A stretch of 7,699 bases of DNA, from the NCBI GenBank assembly GCA_019115425.1, contig DXDO01000173.1, forward strand, positions 1-7,699, written 5' to 3'. Both the position numbers and the translations under genes were made by a program. Shown here piece by piece: positions 1 through 5,500 of this stretch. Numbering within the stretch: the stretch's first letter is position 1; every line of letters begins with the position of its first letter. This DNA is from Candidatus Agathobaculum merdigallinarum. GTDB taxonomy: Bacteria; Bacillota; Clostridia; Oscillospirales; Butyricicoccaceae. The notes beneath the pieces were generated by a model. The model searched no databases. It was not told the origin of the DNA and saw only the letters and a list, made by a program, of their open reading frames with translations.

Positions 1-62
1 TTTTTCGCGTCGTTCGCGCCCTTGCGCTTGGCAATATTATGCCACTTGGAATGTCCCGACAT
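1..62 (-). CDS. yebC: YebC/PmpR (TACO1) family protein, N-terminal fragment
   Basis: Only the first 20 codons are in the window; the gene continues past the left edge. Reading the minus strand from the ATG at 62-60 gives MSGHSKWHNIAKRKG followed by ANDAK, the very conserved amino-terminal signature of the YebC/TACO1 family (usual form MSGHSKW-NI-x-x-KG-x-DA-K). These roughly 240-aa proteins were named as DNA-binding regulators (PmpR) and more recently linked to relief of ribosome stalling at proline-rich stretches. The start is set by the signature itself; a modest AGAGGG Shine-Dalgarno lies at 73-78, 10 nt upstream. It is transcribed divergently from the small gene at 234. Oddity: 12 bases covering the Shine-Dalgarno tail are repeated inside codons 3-6. 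The match is clear although short. Confidence 0.85.
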   Translation of the reverse strand, partial: MSGHSKWHNIAKRKGANDAK

Positions 63-75
63 GTTGGAATGTCCC
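46..75. repeat. 12-bp direct repeat at the yebC start, 18-bp period
   Basis: TTGGAATGTCCC occurs at 46-57 and again at 64-75. One copy lies in codons 3-6 of the yebC-like gene and the other in its ribosome-binding region. Between them is the inverted repeat ATGTC-CC-GACAT (51-62), which overlaps the start codon. It may be a small tandem duplication or a control site; the sequence alone does not decide. Confidence 0.6.
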
Positions 76-132
76 TCTTTCTATCATATAAATAATTTAA
101 ACAAACCACAAAACGCCATACGGCGCAGAAAA

Positions 133-161
133 ATTTTATCAGATTTTTTGCATTTTCGCAA
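133..161 (-). promoter_or_regulatory. Candidate SigA promoter for the yebC-like gene
   Basis: On the minus strand TTGCGA (161-156) and TAAAAT (138-133) are separated by 17 bp, matching consensus at 9 of 12 positions. It would give a leader of about 65 nt to the ATG at 62. A weaker alternative nearer the gene is TTGTGG (111-106), 17 bp, TATGAT (88-83), but its start would fall on the Shine-Dalgarno. The region is AT-rich, so chance matches are possible. Confidence 0.35.
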
Positions 162-177
162 GCCCCGTGTGTATATT
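148..177 (+). promoter_or_regulatory. Candidate promoter for the 38-aa small gene
   Basis: TTGCAT (148-153) and TATATT (172-177) are separated by 18 bp, giving a start near 184 and a leader of about 50 nt to the ATG at 234. It overlaps the divergent candidate promoter for yebC. A forespore-type (SigF/G) reading was considered but the -10 match is poor. Confidence 0.4.
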
Positions 178-233
178 TTTCGCTGCTTCGTACAGACTAT
201 GATCGAAAACTTCAATAAAAGAGGTGACTCGTT

Positions 234-350
234 ATGAGCAAGCAGAACAAAAACCCGACTCCTTCTACCGCAAACCAGAAGCAGAACAACGAGCAGAACA
301 AGAACCCGCAGACCGGCACCCAGAACAAGAAGAACGACCATCAGTATTAA
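234..350 (+). CDS. 38-aa Asn/Gln/Lys-rich small protein
   Basis: This short gene encodes a 38-residue, highly hydrophilic protein beginning MSKQNKNPTPSTANQKQ and ending KKNDHQY. Asparagine, glutamine and lysine make up well over half of it; there is no cysteine, no hydrophobic segment and no signal peptide, so it should be cytoplasmic and unfolded. Support for it being real is a good Shine-Dalgarno (GAGGTG, 221-226, 7 nt before the ATG), a candidate promoter upstream and a strong intrinsic terminator about 57 nt after the stop. Composition resembles small spore proteins (gamma-type SASPs and the SspO/SspP class) and other tiny nucleic-acid-binding proteins, but no specific family motif is recognisable, so function is unassigned. 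The TAA stop is followed by no further open frame. Confidence 0.72.
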   Translation: MSKQNKNPTPSTANQKQNNEQNKNPQTGTQNKKNDHQY

Positions 351-406
351 GCGCTGCGTGAGCGATTGAAGTCATGCTGCGGCAGGCTTTCGGGCCTGAG
401 GAGAGC

Positions 407-451
407 GGGAGGGGCTTTCAGAATCCGATTCTGAAAGCCCCTCCCATTTTA
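407..451 (+). terminator. Strong intrinsic terminator after the small gene
   Basis: The arms at 407-424 (GGGAGGGGCTTTCAGAAT) and 428-445 are perfect reverse complements, an 18-bp stem with a CCG loop, followed by ATTTTA. A short hairpin (CAGGC 383-387 with GCCTG 394-398) precedes it. It sits between convergent genes; read from the minus strand no T-tract follows, so it mainly serves the plus-strand small gene but may also stop transcripts of the MerR gene. Confidence 0.8.
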
Positions 452-467
452 CATCCTGCCGGCGGGC

Positions 468-887
468 TTATTTTGCCCAGTGCTGCACCGCGTCGCACAG
501 GAAGCGCGCGCAGCCGGATACATTGCGGTCGTAATAAGCGGTAAACCGCGCGTCCGTCACATAGCCTTCCGCCAGCGCCTTGTGCGCGCTTGCCGTATAT
601 TCCTTCCATGTTCCGCCGAGCCATGTCTTGTGCAGACGGACGATGCGCTCGCCTGCTGGGCCTGCGGGGTCCTCGCCTGCACGGACGGCAGCTTCGAGCG
701 CCTGCTGCACCTCGTCTTTCAGTGCCTCGAACCGCTCGTAATCCGCCTGCGTCATGCCGAGCACCTTGGCGTTTGCCGCGTCCATCTGCTCGTCCCCATA
801 CTGGGCGCGCACCTCCGCGCCGTATTTCTCCTCGTTCTCCCGCACGACACGCTGCTTAAACGCTTCAAACTTCTCGCTGTCGCTCAT
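468..887 (-). CDS. Nested in-frame TipAS-like short product (139 aa)
   Basis: Inside the MerR gene, codon 114 is an ATG (887-885) preceded on the minus strand by a consensus AGGAGG (900-895) at 7 nt, a better ribosome-binding site than chance inside a coding region would give. Translation from it would make the 139-residue ligand-binding domain alone, without the DNA-binding domain, beginning MSDSEKFEAFKQ. The break falls exactly at the domain junction. In Streptomyces lividans tipA the same mRNA is known to give TipAL and an abundant separate TipAS of about 144 aa, so this is the same layout. Such a product could act as a drug sink. Sequence shows the signals; production itself is inferred. 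Confidence 0.6.
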   Translation of the reverse strand: MSDSEKFEAFKQRVVRENEEKYGAEVRAQYGDEQMDAANAKVLGMTQADYERFEALKDEVQQALEAAVRAGEDPAGPAGERIVRLHKTWLGGTWKEYTASAHKALAEGYVTDARFTAYYDRNVSGCARFLCDAVQHWAK

Positions 888-1226
888 CTCTGTTCCTCCT
901 TTGATTGACCGGATGGTTTTTTCCACACTTTCGATGAGGGCGGCGGTCTGCGCCTGCCGTGCATGCAGGGCGGACAAATGGCTCTCCAGTGCGCGCAGCC
1001 GGTCGAAATCATCCGCCTGCACGATGCGGGCGATCTCGCTCAGCTTGACGCCCAGCGCCCGGTAGAACAAAATCTGCTGCAACAGATCGACCTCCTCCCG
1101 TCCGTACAGGCGGTAGCCCGCTTCGGTTTTGCCTTTCGGCCCAAGCAGACCGATCTGGTCGTAATACCGCAGGGTGCGCGCGCTCACCCCGGCAAGCTTT
1201 GCCAGCGCATGGATGCTGTATTCCAT
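468..1226 (-). CDS. MerR-family activator with TipAS ligand-binding domain (TipAL/Mta type)
   Basis: This 252-aa cytoplasmic transcription factor has an N-terminal MerR winged-helix DNA-binding domain (about residues 2-70: YSIHALAKLAGVSARTLRYY, then the wing GYRLYGREE), a coiled-coil dimerisation helix (about 75-110) and a TipAS antibiotic-recognition domain (about 118-250, with KFEAFKQ, ENEEKYG, YVTDARFTAYYD and GCARFL). Its length matches Streptomyces TipAL (about 253 aa). Family members bind drugs through the C-terminal domain and then activate multidrug transporters or themselves. The position that aligns with the thiostrepton-reactive cysteine of TipA (Cys214, from memory) is Ala218 here, so binding should be non-covalent or to a different ligand; Cys239 and Cys244 lie elsewhere. 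The start is supported by GAGGAGGTG (1242-1234). No efflux gene is adjacent, so autoregulation or distant targets are likely. Stop TAA at 470-468. Confidence 0.93.
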   Translation of the reverse strand: MEYSIHALAKLAGVSARTLRYYDQIGLLGPKGKTEAGYRLYGREEVDLLQQILFYRALGVKLSEIARIVQADDFDRLRALESHLSALHARQAQTAALIESVEKTIRSIKGGTEMSDSEKFEAFKQRVVRENEEKYGAEVRAQYGDEQMDAANAKVLGMTQADYERFEALKDEVQQALEAAVRAGEDPAGPAGERIVRLHKTWLGGTWKEYTASAHKALAEGYVTDARFTAYYDRNVSGCARFLCDAVQHWAK

Positions 1227-1248
1227 CGTTTTTCACCTCCTCGGCTTT

Positions 1249-1279
1249 AGTATAAAGGCTGACGCTGCGGCAAGGTCAA
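1249..1279 (-). promoter_or_regulatory. MerR-type promoter with 19-bp spacer and dyad operator
   Basis: On the minus strand TTGACC (1279-1274) and TATACT (1254-1249) are separated by 19 bp, longer than the usual 17 and characteristic of promoters that MerR-family activators untwist. The spacer contains the near-perfect dyad TGACGC-T-GCGGCA (1260-1272, plus-strand reading, 5 of 6 pairs), centred about 2 bp from the spacer centre. This directly precedes the TipA-like gene and suggests autoactivation. Confidence 0.75.
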
Positions 1280-1408
1280 GCCTTTTTTCGCAAAACCTTT
1301 TGTTTCCTGCGCCAAACGGCGGCCCATGGCTATGATCTATCCCCTTATCCGCAATCCCCGCTGAATGCGCGGGGACCGCCCAGACACAGCCGTCCGATAT
1401 TGCTGCTC
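1280..1408. other. Non-coding stretch with a GC hairpin
   Basis: Part of a 349-bp gap (1227-1575) without a convincing gene. It contains one perfect stem, CCCCGC (1356-1361) with GCGGGG (1369-1374), loop of 7 nt and no T-tract, so it is not a typical terminator. Short frames crossing it lack ribosome-binding sites. I see nothing else between the MerR promoter and the terminator at 1409. Confidence 0.5.
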
Positions 1409-1445
1409 AAAAAAGCTGCCCGAACGTTGGTTCAGGCAGCTTTTT
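1409..1445. terminator. Bidirectional intrinsic terminator
   Basis: GCTGCC (1415-1420) pairs with GGCAGC (1435-1440) and GAAC (1422-1425) with GTTC (1430-1433), closed by a 4-nt loop. AAAAAA (1409-1414) and TTTTT (1441-1445) flank the stem, so both strands have a U-tract. On the minus strand it lies about 130 nt downstream of the 145-aa gene and is its likely terminator. Confidence 0.85.
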
Positions 1446-1575
1446 GATGCGGATTCGACACCCAGAACAAAGCGAGGATGTCCCGCCGCTGTGCGCAGCA
1501 GCGTCTCCCCTATCTTTATCTCTTCCCTGCGGAACGATGCGGCTGTATCGGCTCCCGCCGCCTCCTTATCGGCAA
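1446..1575. other. 3' untranslated stretch, possible dispersed repeat
   Basis: Between the terminator and the stop codon of the minus-strand 145-aa gene. On the minus strand an open stretch (about 1495 to 1430) reads RRDILALFWVSNPHQKAA then stop, with no start codon or ribosome-binding site. It runs into the terminator. It could be the remnant of a gene or a repeated intergenic element; neither is shown by this window alone. Confidence 0.3.
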
Positions 1576-2013
1576 CTATACCGCGTTTGGATAGACCAGA
1601 ACATACAGCTTATGGTAAAATTCCTGTCCGCGGCTTCCCTCGATGTCGCGCAGATCACCGTTTACAAATACATATCCGTCCGCGTTGACGCCGATCGAAC
1701 TGCCGTTTTCAAAGGTGACGGTCAGGCGATTGGCGGTCAGCTGTTCGTCCCCCGGCTTGAAGAAATGCGGGTATTGGGTATAGGTATAACTGCCGAGAAG
1801 CGCGGTAAAATCGGCGATCTGCTCCGGATCGGTGACTGCGGGCAGCGCGGTATCGTTTTCGGCAATCGTGAGCGCAGCGGGCGTTCCCGTCCCCGCTATA
1901 TCCTGATAGGACTGGTCGTAAAATTTGATATACAGCATCCGTCCGGCGACAAACAGCAATATCAGCAGCAGTGTACCGCAGATTGCAAAGCCCAGCGCGG
2001 TGATTTTTCGCAT
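1576..2013 (-). CDS. Small membrane-anchored protein of unknown function
   Basis: A 145-aa protein with one N-terminal membrane segment (about residues 4-29, MRKITALGFAICGTLLLILL onward) and an extracytoplasmic domain of about 115 residues. The segment has no cysteine lipobox, so it is probably an uncleaved anchor. The domain reads VTDPEQIADFTALLGSYTYT, then LTVTFENGSSIGVNADGYVFVNG and ends in LYVLVYPNAV. That arrangement (a 'term-involving' start, beta strands, DGY-V-VNG, then a terminal helix and strand) is like small clostridial secreted domains of the DUF5301 kind, but I cannot assign a family firmly. The ATG is supported by AAAGGAG (2027-2021, 7 nt spacing) and a near-consensus promoter. 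It is divergent from the blaI-M56 operon, sharing a 175-bp control region, which hints at a related role. Confidence 0.8.
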   Translation of the reverse strand: MRKITALGFAICGTLLLILLFVAGRMLYIKFYDQSYQDIAGTGTPAALTIAENDTALPAVTDPEQIADFTALLGSYTYTQYPHFFKPGDEQLTANRLTVTFENGSSIGVNADGYVFVNGDLRDIEGSRGQEFYHKLYVLVYPNAV

Positions 2014-2056
2014 GATTTGGCTCCTTTATGAGTCTGTAGGTTGGTTTGATATCTTT

Positions 2057-2085
2057 AGAATATCGCAAAACCAAAGTGCTGTCAA
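2057..2085 (-). promoter_or_regulatory. Promoter of the 145-aa gene
   Basis: Minus strand TTGACA (2085-2080), 17-bp spacer, TATTCT (2062-2057): 11 of 12 consensus bases. The -10 lies inside an imperfect dyad, GGTTT-GATAT (2043-2052) and ATATC-GCA-AAACC (2060-2072), which could be an operator for an unknown regulator. Confidence 0.8.
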
Positions 2086-2112
2086 TGTACCAAACTGTAA
2101 ACAAAGTATGAC

Positions 2113-2141
2113 TTGACAGGGATTTTCTACCGATGTAGAAT
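2113..2141 (+). promoter_or_regulatory. Promoter of the blaI-M56 operon
   Basis: TTGACA (2113-2118), 17-bp spacer, TAGAAT (2136-2141): 11 of 12 consensus bases. It should start transcription near 2148, giving a leader of about 40 nt. The -10 is covered by the first BlaI-type operator, so repression by occlusion is expected. Confidence 0.85.
2125..2140. promoter_or_regulatory. BlaI-type operator 1
   Basis: TTCTAC-CGAT-GTAGAA is a perfect 6+6 inverted repeat with a 4-bp spacer overlapping the -10 element. BlaI/MecI repressors bind dyads built on TAC and GTA half-sites, and this one sits directly upstream of the blaI gene, so autorepression is likely. Confidence 0.7.
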
Positions 2142-2156
2142 ATAGGTGAAGAAAAG

Positions 2157-2172
2157 TTTTACTTTTGTAGAA
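2157..2172. promoter_or_regulatory. BlaI-type operator 2
   Basis: TTTTAC-TTTT-GTAGAA repeats the architecture of operator 1 (5 of 6 paired bases, same 4-bp spacer and identical right arm) 32 bp downstream, about three helical turns. It lies between the transcription start and the Shine-Dalgarno of blaI, so two dimers could bind on the same DNA face. Confidence 0.6.
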
Positions 2173-2188
2173 AAAGGAGGGAGCCATT

Positions 2189-2560
2189 ATGAAAATAGGA
2201 AAGCGGCTGCCGGACGCAGAACTGGAGGTCATGCAGGCGATCTGGTCGCTCGAGCCGCCCGTGACCGCCGCAGCAGTGCAGCAGCGGGTAAACAAGGAGT
2301 GGAAAGCCACGAGCGTGCTGACCTTTCTCTCACGCCTGTGCGACAAGGGATTTCTTTCGTGCGAAAAGGAGGGACGACAAAACTACTATATGCCGCTCAT
2401 CACGCGGGAAGCGTATTTGCAGCGGGAGAGCACGAGCTTTGTCAAGCGGTTGTGCGGCGGGTCGGTCAGGAATCTGGTCGCGAGCCTGTCGGACGCGGGC
2501 GCGCTGACCGAGCAGGACATCGAGGACCTGCGCGCTTTTCTGGACGCGCAGGGGCGGTAG
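2189..2560 (+). CDS. blaI: BlaI/MecI-family transcriptional repressor
   Basis: A 123-aa winged-helix repressor, the usual length for BlaI/MecI. The N-terminal DNA-binding part (about residues 6-75) shows the family pattern: LPDAELEVMQAIW, then VTAAAVQQRVN, the recognition helix region WKATSVLTFLSRLCDKGFL and the wing EKEGRQNYYMPLI. The C-terminal part (about 80-120) contains the dimer helices. In known systems the dimer represses its own operon until a partner M56 protease signals and the repressor is cleaved. The ATG is preceded by AGGAGGG (2175-2181) at 7 nt. The gene overlaps nothing and is followed after 17 bp by the M56 protease gene, so the two form an operon. The two dyads upstream fit autorepression. 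The true target beyond this operon is unknown. Confidence 0.93.
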   Translation: MKIGKRLPDAELEVMQAIWSLEPPVTAAAVQQRVNKEWKATSVLTFLSRLCDKGFLSCEKEGRQNYYMPLITREAYLQRESTSFVKRLCGGSVRNLVASLSDAGALTEQDIEDLRAFLDAQGR

Positions 2561-2577
2561 GAATGGAGGGGTAGGAT

Positions 2578-5500
2578 ATGTTACGGTTTGAATGGAGCGA
2601 ACTGCTCAATAACCTGGTGCAGATCGGGCTGACTGTGTCGGCGGCCGCGCTGGTGCTGTTTTTGCTGCGCAAGATGATGAAAAAGCGTTATCCGACGCGG
2701 GCGATCTGTTTCGTGTGGGCGATACTGGCGATCCGGCTGATCATTCCGGTACAGATCACCCTGCCCGACCCGCCGGTACAGGTGACGCCGCGCACCACCT
2801 ATCTGACATACACGGACTTTACCCCCGCCCAGCTCACGCAGGCGGGTCTGCCCGTGATCGAGCAGGACGGCGAGACCACAACGCGGCGCTGGGCCACGGC
2901 TGAGCAGGCACAGGCGCTGACGCCCAATGACATGCCATCGCTGATTTCGTTCAATCTGGGCTATGTGCTGGCGTGCATCTGGGGGCTGGGTATGGCGGCA
3001 TTTGCCGGCTGGCAGGTGTTTACATATTGGAAATTCGCGTATCTGCTGCGCCGCAGCGCGACTCCCGCGGAACGGGATACACTGCGCCGTGTGTTCGAGG
3101 AACAGAAACAGTCGCTCGGCATCCGGCGGGAGATCCCGCTGATCGTCACGCCTGCGGCGGACTGCCCGATGCTGGCGGGCTTTTTCAAACCCGCGCTTTA
3201 TCTGCCGGATGAGGCGCTCTCCGAGCAGGAGGCCATGTTCATCTTCCGGCACGAGCTGACGCACTTGAGGCGCGGCGACCTGTGGCTCAAGCTGCTGCTG
3301 ACGGCAGCGCGCGCGGTACATTGGTTCAACCCGCTCGTGCATCTGATGGCGCGGTTTGCGCAGGAGGATATCGAGCTGGCGTGCGACGACGCGGTCGTGC
3401 GCGGCATGGACGGCGCGGCGCGCCGCGCCTATGGGGAGACGATTCTGCGCTCGGCGGCGGCGCAGGTGAAAAAGCGCGCGCTGGTGTCATGCTTTACGGG
3501 GGATAAGGAGACGCTCATGCGCCGTTTTGAGGGGCTGTTCGACACACGCGCGAAGAAACGCGGTGTGGCGCTGGTCGTGGCGGCGGCCGTGCTGGTCGGT
3601 TCGCTCGGCTGCGCGGTTTCTGTAGGAGAGAGTAAGGACAGTGGGGATACATTTGAAACACAGGCGCTGGCTGCGGCGGAGGAGTACGGTCAGGCACTGC
3701 TGGCAAAAGACGGTCGCCGCGCCGCCGCTGTTTTCACAGATCGTATGATTGAGGAGTACGGCTTGGGCGATCAGGAGCGGGCGAACAACCGGCTGGACAC
3801 CAACAACCATGATCCATGGGTGATTAACGATAACTTCTGGCCAACGGTAAGATATGCGGTGAAATTTGAGCCGGAAACCGATACCTGCCTGATGGTACTT
3901 GAAATAGATACCAGTTCAGACAGCCTGCAAATCGAAGGCTTTACCATGCACGGTATACCACTGCGCTGGGCGGTCCGCCTGTCGTTTGAAGAGGTAGACG
4001 GCAAAGTGCTGATCGACAGCATGGAAATCCTGCATTCAGAGATCGATCCGGTGGACAGCTTGGAAACCTTCCGTATGCTGTACGAAAACGACCTCGGCCT
4101 GCCGGATTTCCTGTCGGCGGAAATAGACTGGACGGCTGAGGCGGCGGAGCTTACCGATCCCGGCATGGCCGCGGTCAATTTACTGCATTTAGGAGAATTG
4201 CAATCGTATATGATTTCTCCGCTGGATCCGACAGAAGGTTCGCTCGGGAATGACATATGGGTAGGCACATTCGCTTTGGCCGATCACAGCGAGATCCAGA
4301 TCACGATGATCAACCAGTTCGATCAGGGCTGGCTGCCGCAGGATTTCACCTATGAGGATGGCATCAACAACCGCACCGCCGCCGACCTCGCACAGCAGTT
4401 TGCGCGCGGCGTTCAGCACAAGAGCGGGCAGTACGTCTATCCCATCCTGAGCGAGGAGCTGCGGGCAGACTTCATCACCCAGCAGCAGGGGCCGTCAGGG
4501 GATGGGGACTGGCACTGGAAATACGGCGGTTCGTCCCCCTCGTTCCGCAGCTTCGCTATCGTCCCGACGGAGGACGAAAGCACTTATACGGCAGTGTTCC
4601 AGATGCACGGCGGCGGCGCGACAGACTACCGCTCAGCGGTCAATATCACAGTCGGTGCAGAAAACGGCCGTCAGGTGATCACGGCGATCAACCGCTGCGA
4701 CGAGCACCTGTCCTTTATGCTCGACCAAATGTCCGAGCAGGACACGGGTTATACCCTGAGTGAGCTGTTCAGCCTGTATTATGAGTCTGAGCTTGCGTGG
4801 CCAGTCATCCCCGAGGGCGCGACAAGCTTCAACGGCGCACCGCTCGATGAGTTGACTGTGCCGCTGGATGCGGTCGAAGCGGTATTCGGCTATTTCGGCG
4901 ATTATGTCGAGCAAACCGAGGGCAATGTGCATAATATCAGACTGGAGCGCTGGTACACCGCCGAGCTGGTCTCTGAGACCGACAGCGAGGCCGTTGTCCG
5001 GATGAACTTCACCGACGGCAGCCCGTCTGTGGATGTGCGTATGCAGAAAACCGGCGATTACTGGATGCCGGCAGGCCTTGCCGCGGCATATGCGGCATAT
5101 GATGAGGCGTTTTCCGCCACCGCTTTATCGGCAGGCGAAAATATCCAGCTGCCCGCAGGGGGCAGCCAGATGGATGCGATCGATATGGCGGAAATGTCGG
5201 GCGGCATCCCACAGCTGCAAAACGGCGACGTCGTCACACTGCAATTCGGCGCGCAGCCTGCGGGCAACGTGACGCTGACCGAGCGGGATATCAACCCCGC
5301 CGACGGAACGCCGCGCTACGACGAGCAGCTCACCGCGGAGACCACGCTGCCGTACAGCGCAAATGGGGAATATACCTATACCATCGAGCCGTCTTGGGGT
5401 GAGTACCTTTCTTCGCAGTATCCGGATGCGTTCTACCGCGCGGTGACCGCCGACTACACCGATGAAAGCGGCACGGCGCGCACGGCCACCTTCGTGTTCT

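Noticed and set aside
480..908. 142-aa open frame on the plus strand opposite the TipA-like gene
   Set aside because: Antisense to a clear MerR/TipAS gene; no start signal and no motif.
1444..2031. 195-aa open frame on the plus strand
   Set aside because: It is antisense to the 145-aa membrane protein, which has a clear promoter, Shine-Dalgarno and membrane anchor; this frame begins inside a terminator and has no start signal.
2581..3342. 253-aa open frame on the minus strand
   Set aside because: Antisense to the M56 domain with its recognisable HELTH motif; composition rich in Arg/Gln/His typical of a shadow frame.
3562..3618. Lipobox-like SLGC (Cys345) at the last membrane segment of the M56 protein
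   Set aside because: The -3 residue is Ser instead of Leu and the segment is internal as the fourth helix of an M56 protein; cleavage and lipidation there are not supported.
5047..5055. KTG tripeptide (residues 824-826) in the M56 protein as a penicillin-binding motif
   Set aside because: No SxxK or SxN partner motif lies at suitable distances and the tripeptide sits in a repeated strand-rich module, so it is a chance match.
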